Assembly (NCBI GenBank): GCA_025127975.1
Contig: JAHLYQ010000032.1
Span: 1 to 59,823, forward strand
DNA from: Synechococcus sp. CS-1331
GTDB taxonomy: Bacteria > Cyanobacteriota > Cyanobacteriia > PCC-6307 > Cyanobiaceae
DNA: 59,823 nt
Direction of reading: 5' to 3'
Shown: positions 53,456-59,823 of the stretch, one piece after another
Layout of the letters: the number at the start of each line of letters is the position of its first letter
How positions within the stretch are numbered: position 1 is the stretch's first letter
Translations under genes and position numbers: made by a program
The notes under the pieces: generated by a model
Databases searched by the model: none
Told to the model about the DNA's origin: nothing
Seen by the model: the letters and a program-made list of their open reading frames with translations, nothing else

Positions 53456-55432
53456 GTGGTGGCGAGCGGCAGCGGGGGCAGGCTGAAACCGCTGGTGTGG
53501 GGCCTGCTGCTGGCCCTGCTGCTGCTGCGGGTGGTGCTGGTTGCCTGCCTGCCGCTCCAGCCCGCTGGGGCTGACCCGGTGCTGCTGCTGGAGGCCGCCA
53601 GCAGCCCAGAGTTGCCGCTAGAGATCACGGGCACCCTGCTGGGCGATCCGCGCTCCAGCGTTGGCACCGGCAGTTGCCGGGCCCTGCTGCAGCTGCCGGT
53701 GGGGCGCACCGAGCTGCGTTTTGGCGACTGTCCGCCCCTGCAGGAGGGCTGGCGCCTGCGGGTGCGGGGCCGCCTGCGCCGGCCGCAGGCTTCGCCCCAT
53801 CCGCTGCTGGCAGCCCCCGCCGAACGGCTGGCTCGCCAGGGCGCCTTCAGCCAGCTGCAGGTCCAGGACTTCAATGTGCTGGAGCGGCCCGCCACGCCGG
53901 TGGCCGATCTGCGTCGTCGCATGGCCCAGGCCCTGGTGCGGCAGGCAGGCCCCGACCGCGGCGGGGTGCTGGCGGCCCTGGTGCTGGGCAGTGCGGTGGT
54001 GCCGGTGCCGGCCGAGCTGCGCGAGGCCTTCCGGGCGTCGGGCCTCTCCCATGCCCTGGCGGCCTCGGGCTTCCATCTCTCGGTGTTGCTGGGTGTGGTG
54101 CTGCCCCTTGGCGCCCGCTTGCCCCAGCCAGCGCGACTGGGCCTGGCCGCCGCAGCGATGGGCCTGTTCGTGTTGCTGGCCGGGCCCCAGCCATCGGTGC
54201 TGCGGGCGGTGCTGATGGGGGCGCTGGCCCTGGCGGTGCTCGAGAGTGGCCACCGCAGTCGGCCCCTGGGAATCCTGGCCGCCAGTGCCCTGGCCCTGCT
54301 GCTGGCCAGGCCGGATTGGCTTTTGGACGTTGGCTTTCAGCTGAGTGTGGTGGCCACCGCAGCCCTGGTGCTTTCGGCCCGGCCGCTGGAGCTGGGTCTG
54401 CGCCGTTGGCTGCCCGGCTGGCTTCCAGGCTGGTTGGCAGCGGCCACCGCGGTGCCCCTGGCGGCCTCGCTGTACACCCTGCCGCTGCAGCTGTTGCACT
54501 TCGGTGTGGTGCCTCTCTATGCGGTGCCCGCCAACCTGGTGGTGGCGCCGCTGCTGACACCCCTCACCCTGGGGGCCATGGCCCTGGCCTGTCTGGCCGT
54601 GCTGCTGCCGCCGCTGCTGCCCTTGGCCACCGTGCCCGTCGACTGGCTGTGCCGGCTGTTGGTGCTGGTGGTGCAGGCCTTTGCTGAGCTGCCCATGGCC
54701 CAGTGGCAACTGGGCCGGCCGACGCCCGTTTTGGTGCTGCTGCTCAGCCTGGCCCTGTTGGCCCTGGTTCTGCCGGCCCTGGGCCGGCGCTGGCGCCTGC
54801 TGGGGTTTGGCTTGCTGGCCCTGGCTGTGGCCCTCCACCTCAGCCTGCTGGGTGCGGACCAGCTGCTGCTGGTGCACCAGGGGCGGCTCGACCTGCTGGT
54901 GGCACGGCACCGGGGCCGGGCGGCACTGGTGAGCAGCTCCGCTGATGGCTTCAGTTGCAGTCAGGCCAGCCAGCTAGCCCGGGGTCTGGGGGTGCAGCGC
55001 TTCGACTGGGCCCTGCTGCTGGATCCGCTGGCGCCCGAGCAGCCCGATTGCTGGCGGGCCCAGGCAGGCCTGGTGCTCGCCAGCGCCGATGGCAGCCTGC
55101 CCCTTCAGCCGGGTCAACGGCTGGCCAGCGAGGGGCTGAGTGCTGCGCCCGTGGCGATCGAAAGCCGGGCGATGGAGTTGCAACTGGGTCGCTGGCGCTG
55201 GTTGCTGTTGCCCGATCGCCAGGCGCTCTGGGCCTGGCAGGAGCGCTACGGCCCTGGCCGTGGCGGTTTTGATGGCCTGTGGCTGGGTTTTCGCCCTTCG
55301 CAGCGGGAGCGCACCCAGCTGCAGCGGCTCGGGGCCGAGCGGATCTGGTTGAGCGGAGCCATCCCCTCGGGCTGGCCAGAAACCTGGGCGGCCAGCGGCC
55401 CCAGTGGATCCCTCCAGGCCGTGCGGGGATGA
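53456..55432 (+). CDS. comEC: ComEC/Rec2-family competence membrane protein
   Basis: A 658-residue protein with the competence domain: GLSHALAASGFHLSVLLGVV and GPQPSVLRAVLMGALALAVL, then ~8 membrane helices. ComEC forms the inner-membrane channel for single-stranded DNA in natural transformation. The C-terminal ~150 residues resemble a metallo-beta-lactamase fold by position but show no HxHxDH. GTG start at 53456 or 53459. Its presence fits the pili encoded nearby, since type IV pili capture DNA. Confidence 0.9.
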   Translation: MVASGSGGRLKPLVWGLLLALLLLRVVLVACLPLQPAGADPVLLLEAASSPELPLEITGTLLGDPRSSVGTGSCRALLQLPVGRTELRFGDCPPLQEGWRLRVRGRLRRPQASPHPLLAAPAERLARQGAFSQLQVQDFNVLERPATPVADLRRRMAQALVRQAGPDRGGVLAALVLGSAVVPVPAELREAFRASGLSHALAASGFHLSVLLGVVLPLGARLPQPARLGLAAAAMGLFVLLAGPQPSVLRAVLMGALALAVLESGHRSRPLGILAASALALLLARPDWLLDVGFQLSVVATAALVLSARPLELGLRRWLPGWLPGWLAAATAVPLAASLYTLPLQLLHFGVVPLYAVPANLVVAPLLTPLTLGAMALACLAVLLPPLLPLATVPVDWLCRLLVLVVQAFAELPMAQWQLGRPTPVLVLLLSLALLALVLPALGRRWRLLGFGLLALAVALHLSLLGADQLLLVHQGRLDLLVARHRGRAALVSSSADGFSCSQASQLARGLGVQRFDWALLLDPLAPEQPDCWRAQAGLVLASADGSLPLQPGQRLASEGLSAAPVAIESRAMELQLGRWRWLLLPDRQALWAWQERYGPGRGGFDGLWLGFRPSQRERTQLQRLGAERIWLSGAIPSGWPETWAASGPSGSLQAVRG

Positions 55433-55468
55433 TCGATCCTTAAAGTGCAGAAGGCCCGAGGGGCCGCT

Positions 55469-55553
55469 GGAGAGGTGGCTGAGTGGTCGAAAGCGAACGA
55501 CTCGAAATCGTTTGAAGGGAAACCTTCCGTGGGTTCGAATCCCACCCTCTCCG
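55469..55553 (+). tRNA. tRNA-Ser (anticodon CGA)
   Basis: An 85-base class II tRNA. The acceptor stem is GGAGAGG/CCTCTCC. The anticodon stem AACGA/TCGTT holds the loop CTCGAAA (anticodon CGA). A long variable arm GAAGG-gaaa-CCTTC is present, and the T arm is GTGGG/CCCAC with TTCGAAT. Discriminator G, no encoded CCA. It sits at the border between GC-rich chromosome and an AT-rich region that begins with an integrase gene, so its 3' end is the likely attachment site. Confidence 0.94.
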
Positions 55554-55562
55554 TTTTGGTTA

Positions 55563-55577
55563 GGTCTTTAGAAGACC
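55563..55577. repeat. Short perfect inverted repeat after tRNA-Ser
   Basis: GGTCTT-TAG-AAGACC lies ten bases after the tRNA. It could be a weak tRNA terminator or a core-type recombinase site; a second candidate hairpin with a T run (CCCACT... AGTTGGGTTTTT) follows at 55586-55615. Confidence 0.45.
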
Positions 55578-55619
55578 CATAAAGTCCCACTTCCCCTCCA
55601 GGAGTTGGGTTTTTGCTAT

Positions 55620-55730
55620 GTGGGTGGTCTCCAGTCGTCTCGCAAAAGAGCAGGATGTCCCGGATATGCGTGGGTGGAAGTGTGGGTGGAAATAGGGGTT
55701 GTGTGGGTGGATAGAATCGGTGTGGGTGGA
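55620..55730. repeat. Five direct repeats GTGGGTGG(A) before the integrase
   Basis: GTGGGTGG occurs at 55620, 55670, 55682, 55703 and 55722; the last four read GTGGGTGGA. Spacings are 50, 12, 21 and 19 bases. They lie between tRNA-Ser and the recombinase start. Such short direct repeats flanking an attachment site are what arm-type binding sites of tyrosine recombinases look like; they could also autoregulate the integrase promoter. Confidence 0.7.
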
Positions 55731-55738
55731 ATCCTGAA

Positions 55739-57022
55739 ATGTCGCTCTCTGACTCGCAGGTCCGTGCCTTTAAGGCAACGAACAAAAGACAGAAGGCAAG
55801 TTGTGGAGATTCTCTCTTCCTGGTGGTGGAACCCATCAGCAAGGGTGGTGGGAAGTCCTTTATGGGCAGGATTCGGTTCCCTCCTGGACGGACCAGTTCG
55901 GTCGTGGATGTCCGAATCGGTGTCTATGGGAAGGGAACAGGGAAGTGGTCCCTCAAAGAAGCAAGAGATGAGTGGGAACTCATAAGGACCTGGAGCAGGG
56001 AGAACAACAAAGACCCAAGAGACAGGAAGAGGGAGCAGAAGCAGGTACTGGTCCAGGAACGGGAATCTCCGACCTTTGAGCAAGCATCCGAGTCGTACCT
56101 ATCTGAATGGACTACAGCAAATGCCCAAGGGAAGAAGGAGTACCGAAACCTTCTGTGGAACCAGATAATGCCCCATTTCGGGGCAAAGACACCCGTTGGG
56201 CATCTCTCCTGGGACCACGAGCACAAAGGAGGAAAGACCACCAGGGAGTTGATGGAGGACTACTTCACAAGAGTCAGAAAGAGAGCACCCACCTCTGCGA
56301 AGAAGCAGCAGATGGTCCTGAAGGGGGTATTTGAGAATGCGATTCGTAAGGGGTGGATGAGGAGGGACCAAAACCCTGTTCTCAACATCACCAGTCCAAA
56401 GGACAAAAAGGACCATTTGGTCCAACACCACCCGTACCCCTTTTGGGAGACCCTCCCAGAGTTCTTTGAGGTCTTCGCCCGCAACGCACCAAATGGTGAA
56501 ACCACTACCCGTTCTGCTTGCCTGCTGACCTTCCTGACTGGTTTGAGAGTTGGTGCGATTTCGGGGATGAGGTGGGATGAGGTCGATTCTGAAAAAGACC
56601 TGTGGTTGGTTCCTGCTTCTCGTATGAAGACCTGGGATGCGAGTGAAAAGCATCACCTGGTTCCACTCACAGAACCCATCAAGGACCTCTTGAGAGAGAT
56701 GGAGAAAGTAAATGGGGGTACTGACTTTGTTTTTGCTTCTCCACGAACCCAGTCGAAGCAACTAAACCCCGCATCAATCAACAATCACTTCATCAACCTT
56801 GGGTACAAAGGGATTTTTCGTGCTCACGGGTTGAGAACCTGCTTCTTGACCTATGGACAAGAGGTACTTGGATTTGATGAGAAGGTGATTCGACTACAAG
56901 GAGGGTGGAAAGTAAAGGAAAAAATCCAAGGGATTTACGACAGGCACGATTTCCTGGATGAAAGGAGGAAGTTTATGAATGCCTGGTCCGATGCCCTGCT
57001 CGACAGAGGAATGAAAATATAG
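55739..57022 (+). CDS. Tyrosine recombinase (integrase)
   Basis: A 427-residue phage/island-type integrase. A DUF4102-like N-terminal domain (VRAFKATNKR) is followed by a SAM-like core-binding domain (residues ~120-210) and the catalytic domain. Catalytic residues: Arg in GLRVGAISGMRWDEV, Lys/His region KHHLVPLT, H-x-x-R in AHGLRTCF, and Tyr in IYDRHDFLDERR. Between these the second usual histidine (L-x-H) is replaced by LQGGW. It starts 186 bases after tRNA-Ser and reads away from it, as in tRNA-targeting elements. Codon and base use are less GC-rich than the genome. Confidence 0.9.
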   Translation: MSLSDSQVRAFKATNKRQKASCGDSLFLVVEPISKGGGKSFMGRIRFPPGRTSSVVDVRIGVYGKGTGKWSLKEARDEWELIRTWSRENNKDPRDRKREQKQVLVQERESPTFEQASESYLSEWTTANAQGKKEYRNLLWNQIMPHFGAKTPVGHLSWDHEHKGGKTTRELMEDYFTRVRKRAPTSAKKQQMVLKGVFENAIRKGWMRRDQNPVLNITSPKDKKDHLVQHHPYPFWETLPEFFEVFARNAPNGETTTRSACLLTFLTGLRVGAISGMRWDEVDSEKDLWLVPASRMKTWDASEKHHLVPLTEPIKDLLREMEKVNGGTDFVFASPRTQSKQLNPASINNHFINLGYKGIFRAHGLRTCFLTYGQEVLGFDEKVIRLQGGWKVKEKIQGIYDRHDFLDERRKFMNAWSDALLDRGMKI

Positions 57023-57400
57023 GGCAAATCATTTTTTCTTGGAGTAATGCTTTTAGGAATCCCCAAAGTATTTCTGTAGTAGGGGCACACAACCACGACA
57101 CCCTGGAGGTATGAGGCACTACATAAAGCAAGAGTGGGGGGAACTGATAAAACGACCAGTCCCATTCCGGCAACTGCGAAGACCAGTCAGCAAACTGGAA
57201 TAAGCGGCACCTTCGAGTTGGGTTCTTTGTGCTAAAATAAGAAGATACAAAAACAGGTATTTCCTGTCTCTGGTATTACAAATAAAATAAACTCAATCCG
57301 AAAAGATTTTTCTTCCCACAACCAGTAATCTGGTTCATTATCTTAAACAAAGCAAGATACACTTCTCGTCCTATGTAATCAGTATTGACTTTACTCCGTT
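57023..57400. other. Non-coding space after integrase, with paired repeats
   Basis: No gene is supported here. GACCAGTC occurs twice (57154-57161 and 57181-57188). The stretch 57240-57400 is strongly AT-rich and contains the operator-like palindrome listed at 57320. The region may hold the promoter of the following AlpA-like gene and a further recombination site. Confidence 0.4.
57320..57335. promoter_or_regulatory. Palindrome upstream of the AlpA-like gene, candidate operator
   Basis: AACCAG-TAAT-CTGGTT is a perfect 6-bp inverted repeat with a 4-base spacer, 65 bases before the ATG of the AlpA-like regulator, in AT-rich DNA. The size suits a dimeric HTH protein such as AlpA itself or an element repressor. 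Function is inferred from position only. Confidence 0.4.
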
Positions 57401-57595
57401 ATGATTTCTACTAATATGTTCCTGCGACTGCCGCAGGTCAAGCAATATACTTGCCTTTCTAAATCTTCGATATATCGACTTATCGATAAAGGAGAGTTTC
57501 CAAAGCAAGTTTCTCTTGGGTCTCGTTCAGTTGTTTGGGTTAAATCTCAAATAGACGAATGGTGTTTATCCAAGATTGCTTCTGCTCAATATTGA
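57401..57595 (+). CDS. AlpA-family excisionase/transcriptional regulator
   Basis: A 64-residue winged-HTH protein: FLRLPQVKQYTCLSKSSIYR, then LIDKGEFPKQVSLGSRSVVW with VKSQIDEWC. This matches the AlpA/MerR-like excisionase layout: recognition helix SKSSIYRLI, and wing GSRSVVW. In related elements AlpA controls integrase expression or acts as directionality factor. Located between the integrase and the cargo genes. Confidence 0.85.
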   Translation: MISTNMFLRLPQVKQYTCLSKSSIYRLIDKGEFPKQVSLGSRSVVWVKSQIDEWCLSKIASAQY

Positions 57596-57679
57596 GTAAT
57601 TGGAAGTCAATAAACTGACTATAAACCCTATTGGTAAAAACACCACAAGCATGATAAACAACAACCTTATGAGGTAAAA

Positions 57680-58000
57680 ATGACTACGAATACAAAAGCA
57701 GCAGCACCTGCTGATTATGTTGAGATTGATTTATGTCTCGACCTTGGGTTTGCTGTTCCCATTAGGAACGAAGACGGAACACTTGGGTTCCGTGAAAGGA
57801 ACCAAATCCAGTTTTTACAGGTATTTGTTCCAATCGGAGCAACCCAGGACAGCAATACTCTTCACAAGTATGTATGGAAGCAAATGGAATCCCATAATGC
57901 TGAATATACCCAACTTAATGGTGTATATACCCAAAATAGTGTCGATATTTGGGACGAGAGGGAAGAGGGTCAGTTTTCTGTTGCCTCCCTTGCCCTATGA
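57680..58000 (+). CDS. Element gene of unknown function (upstream of a coupled pair)
   Basis: A 106-residue acidic protein with a GAGG-type ribosome-binding site before ATG 57680. It looks globular alpha/beta (ADYVEIDLCLDLGFAVPIRN; RERNQIQFLQVFVPIGATQD). No family recognised. Its stop overlaps the next start as ATGA (57997-58000), so the two products are made together and probably act together. Confidence 0.65.
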   Translation: MTTNTKAAAPADYVEIDLCLDLGFAVPIRNEDGTLGFRERNQIQFLQVFVPIGATQDSNTLHKYVWKQMESHNAEYTQLNGVYTQNSVDIWDEREEGQFSVASLAL

Positions 58001-58245
58001 AACCCGTACAGGTCAATCGGACGATTGTGTCCTTTCTGGAGGGTCTTGCCGACGAGGGGACCTTCCGAATGCGTAAGAAGACGGGGCATCCCGTTTGCGT
58101 TGCCTCTTATGGGGGTCAGCAGAGGACTTTCACCCTTTGCTGGACCCCTGGGGGGAACTACCAGAGGTATGTAGTGGGGACTCTGAACAAATTTGTTCGG
58201 TCCCTTCCCCTCGAGGACCCACCCAGGTTCTCCATCTACAACTGA
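57997..58245 (+). CDS. Element gene of unknown function (second of a coupled pair)
   Basis: An 82-residue basic protein: MKPVQVNRTIVSFLEGLADE, then RMRKKTGHPVCVASYGGQQR and RYVVGTLNKFVRSLP. The acidic/basic pairing with the upstream gene and the ATGA overlap recall a toxin-antitoxin or a DNA-binding pair, but no catalytic motif is visible. The true start is ATG 57997, not the earlier in-frame codon at 57949. A hairpin (58253-58276) follows. Confidence 0.65.
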   Translation: MKPVQVNRTIVSFLEGLADEGTFRMRKKTGHPVCVASYGGQQRTFTLCWTPGGNYQRYVVGTLNKFVRSLPLEDPPRFSIYN

Positions 58246-58252
58246 TAAAGTT

Positions 58253-58276
58253 CCTGCCCATCCAGTACTGGGCAGG
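58253..58276 (+). terminator. Hairpin after the coupled gene pair
   Basis: CCTGCCCA (58253-58260) and TGGGCAGG (58269-58276) form a perfect 8-bp stem with an 8-base loop, eight bases after the stop at 58245. ATTCCTCTTTGTTG follows, which is moderately T-rich. A factor-independent terminator is likely, closing the 57401-58245 transcript. Confidence 0.65.
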
Positions 58277-58320
58277 ATTCCTCTTTGTTGGGTCATATAC
58301 ATTTGAGTTAATTAAAAATA

Positions 58321-58624
58321 TCTTTTATAATATTAAAGTGCGTATTTTTTAGCGGACTAATCCCGCAGCATAAGGAAATGTCCGGAAATACTAACAAAGG
58401 TTAAAATTGGGTTAAACTTTGCTATATACTATTGTATATTAGGTTTATATCAAAAATCTATAGAATGTGGTAATGCTTCTATAGTCAATAGGAAATAGAT
58501 ATTCTTACTAGTTGAGAACACTATATCCATAATACTCAATACTATAAGATACACTATTATCAACAGAGATTATACATTAAGATATTAACTAATATATTAT
58601 TCATTAAAGATTATTGAGAACAAT
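58321..58624. other. Very AT-rich region, candidate replication origin
   Basis: About 300 bases with no gene and very low GC, directly before the Rep-like gene. It contains many TATA-like runs and near repeats (ACTATTGTATATTAGG, AATACTCAATACTATAAG). TTGAGAACA occurs twice, at 58512-58520 and 58614-58622, the second ending two bases before the Rep-like ATG. This fits an origin or promoter with initiator sites but no nick site could be fixed. Confidence 0.45.
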
Positions 58625-59275
58625 ATGGAACCATTAAATAAGAATTATGGGATTATTAGTGATACTATAATAAAACAGATACTTGGGTATGATACATTTC
58701 CATATTACTATTCAGTAGTAACATTTGGATTTTACGATGATTTAGGGCATAAACTCTCACCTGTAACTATTGAGAAGTTCTGGGATAGAGATGAGTGCGA
58801 GAGAACTGCGAAGCGTATATATAATGCTCTCAAAGAAACTTTTGGGACAGATTGTGTCTGGTCTTTTATAGAGCGTCACAAGGATAGTATTGAGATTGAC
58901 GCTTACGGAAGCGAGAGTATAACGAAGGGAAGATTTCACCTTAACCTTATCCATACTTATGTTCCCGACTACAGGATAGAAGAACCAGAGCGTAAAATCA
59001 AGCGCCTTATGGGAGATAATAATAGATTTGGGTTTACTATCAAAGATAGACAATACCCAGATATAGAAGACCTGAAAATTGATTTATACGATGCTTGTAT
59101 CGTTCGGTCCTGCGATTGGATTTCGCGATTTCAGCATTCCGTTAAGACGCAACCGCTTTTAGAACCCTGTGATGTGGAGGAAACTATTCATTATTGCCTG
59201 AAAGACTACAAGAACGGAAAAATCTCTCTTCAGGATGTAATCCTCTGGAAAGCAAGCGATTTTTATAAACCCTAA
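58625..59275 (+). CDS. Candidate divergent HUH/rolling-circle replication initiator
   Basis: A 216-residue protein not clearly assignable by eye. Its motif series fits small HUH endonucleases. A beta strand YYSVVTFGF (residues 28-36) is in the place of motif I. VWSFIERHKD (78-87) is followed by GRFHLNLIHTY (102-112), resembling the E-R-h-...-G-r-H-x-H strand, with H-L-N instead of H-x-H. ETIHYCLKDY (186-195) contains Y-x-x-K, the usual tyrosine motif III. It follows an AT-rich gap and lies in an integrative element. Alternatively it is an unrelated element protein with chance motif matches. Confidence 0.5.
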   Translation: MEPLNKNYGIISDTIIKQILGYDTFPYYYSVVTFGFYDDLGHKLSPVTIEKFWDRDECERTAKRIYNALKETFGTDCVWSFIERHKDSIEIDAYGSESITKGRFHLNLIHTYVPDYRIEEPERKIKRLMGDNNRFGFTIKDRQYPDIEDLKIDLYDACIVRSCDWISRFQHSVKTQPLLEPCDVEETIHYCLKDYKNGKISLQDVILWKASDFYKP

Positions 59276-59290
59276 AAAACTTTAACAAAA

Positions 59291-59467
59291 ATGGAAAAAA
59301 CCAAAACCCCCCGACAACTTTGCTTGAGCGTCTCCCGTAGAAATCAACGATATTTGGATTTGTTAGAAGAGTATTCTATTTTACATAATTCTTGTATGTC
59401 TAACACCTTTTTTACAATACTGAAGGAATATAACACCCTTAAGATTATGGAGGCACAATCAAAATGA
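59291..59467 (+). CDS. Tiny element protein 1, RHH-like
   Basis: A 58-residue frame from ATG 59291: MEKTKTPRQLCLSVSRRNQR, then YLDLLEEYSILHNSCMSNTF. The short basic strand followed by two helices fits a ribbon-helix-helix layout. Its stop overlaps the next ATG as ATGA (59464-59467). It lies 15 bases after the Rep-like gene, so may be a copy-control or relaxosome protein. No clear family. Confidence 0.55.
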   Translation: MEKTKTPRQLCLSVSRRNQRYLDLLEEYSILHNSCMSNTFFTILKEYNTLKIMEAQSK

Positions 59468-59595
59468 AAAAATCACTCCTCGTATCAAATGTTTATTTTG
59501 AGATGCTTTTGGAGGTTTCTAAAAAATCAAGGAAGAAACCAGAAGAAATTATAGAAACCCTTATTCAGTCACTTTACCTACAGGGACAAAAATGA
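59464..59595 (+). CDS. Tiny element protein 2
   Basis: A 43-residue frame: MKKSLLVSNVYFEMLLEVSK, then KSRKKPEEIIETLIQSLYLQ. Again one strand and two helices, RHH-like in length and charge. A GGAGG site stands ten bases before the ATG. It is bracketed by ATGA overlaps on both sides (59464 and 59592), which is strong support for it being translated. Confidence 0.55.
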   Translation: MKKSLLVSNVYFEMLLEVSKKSRKKPEEIIETLIQSLYLQGQK

Positions 59596-59759
59596 AAACG
59601 ATACTCAAGGAATATGGCGGTTTTCGCCGAACAGCGTCTGGGATTGCTGTAAGAAGAGATGAACCCGACGAACTTTTACAGATGGGAACCTCGAAAAATC
59701 AAGAATCTTACACCTACAGAAGCTTACAAAAAAACGCCTTGCGGCGCCAAAGGGTCTAA
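59592..59759 (+). CDS. Tiny element protein 3
   Basis: A 55-residue basic frame from ATG 59592: MKTILKEYGGFRRTASGIAV, then RRDEPDELLQMGTSKNQES. An AGGGA site lies a few bases upstream. No family recognised. Last of three genes joined by ATGA overlaps. The remaining 64 bases of the window contain no supported gene. Confidence 0.5.
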   Translation: MKTILKEYGGFRRTASGIAVRRDEPDELLQMGTSKNQESYTYRSLQKNALRRQRV

Positions 59760-59823
59760 TAAATTGTACATCAAAATGACTGAATTGACTCAAGCAGCTT
59801 CGTACTAATTATTGCTCATGCGA

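Noticed and set aside
53618..54910. 430-codon minus-strand frame rich in Q, H and G
   Set aside because: Shadow of the comEC-like gene; no recognisable motif.
55620..55730. CRISPR array
   Set aside because: Repeats are only 8-9 bp with irregular short spacing, and no cas genes are present anywhere in the window.
55605..55985. 126-codon frame spanning the GTGGGTGG repeats
   Set aside because: Its Trp/Val/Gly-rich sequence only reflects the repeats, and it overlaps the integrase in another frame.
59605..59793. 62-codon minus-strand frame at the right end
   Set aside because: It opposes the third tiny gene, which is supported by an ATGA overlap; no motif on the minus strand.

Overview
The window reads as chromosome of a GC-rich picocyanobacterium (Synechococcus/Cyanobium-like). 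The sequence basis is chlorophyll synthase (chlG), the cytochrome b6f accessory subunit petP, the phylloquinone-type methyltransferase menG, a PEP-CTERM-like anchored protein with the PGPLPLFG tail, and small proteins of picocyanobacterial style. Genes are densely packed, with many ATGA overlaps. The last ~4.3 kb is clearly different: AT-rich, and entered through a tRNA-Ser gene.

Layout. 1-2.1 kb: remains of a nucleotide-signalling pair, a 5'-truncated class III nucleotidyl cyclase followed by an MscS-type channel whose cyclic-nucleotide-binding tail is in another frame. 2.1-13.3 kb: a complete hydrogenase maturation set. hypA comes first, then a VapBC toxin-antitoxin unit and a decayed second TA remnant, then a tight operon hypB-hypF-hypC-nifJ-DHOD-like-hypD-hypE. 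Placing pyruvate:ferredoxin oxidoreductase inside the hyp operon links dark pyruvate oxidation to NiFe hydrogenase maturation; the hydrogenase structural genes are not in the window. 13.4-20.7 kb: accessory genes (chemoreceptor, two bicupin proteins, small RHH/membrane/XRE-like genes, tRNA-Arg, an HTH protein). 20.7-32.5 kb: housekeeping genes (rsmI, cysQ, pnp, rpsN, nth, rseP, serS, a NifU-like protein, lepA), interrupted by two orphan antitoxin-like genes and an Rpn-type nuclease.

32.5-38.7 kb: two minor-pilin operons meeting tail to tail with a 3-bp gap, both in the same gene order, followed by a major-pilin-like gene. 38.7-39.9 kb: a decayed DDE transposase. 39.9-55.4 kb: PEP-CTERM-like protein, ABC permease, DUF4143-type ATPase, trmH, an alkyltransferase-like protein, rsmB, petP-chlG-PBP1A, hisF, menG, an EAL-domain protein, glyQ and a ComEC-like membrane protein.

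55.47 kb to the end: tRNA-Ser(CGA) is followed by five GTGGGTGG repeats, a tyrosine recombinase, an AlpA-type regulator, two overlapping genes of unknown function, an AT-rich gap with a candidate origin, a protein with the motif series of a divergent HUH/rolling-circle initiator, and three very small genes joined by ATGA overlaps. This looks like the left end of an integrative, possibly autonomously replicating, element that runs past the window. I consider it the most likely site of something undescribed.
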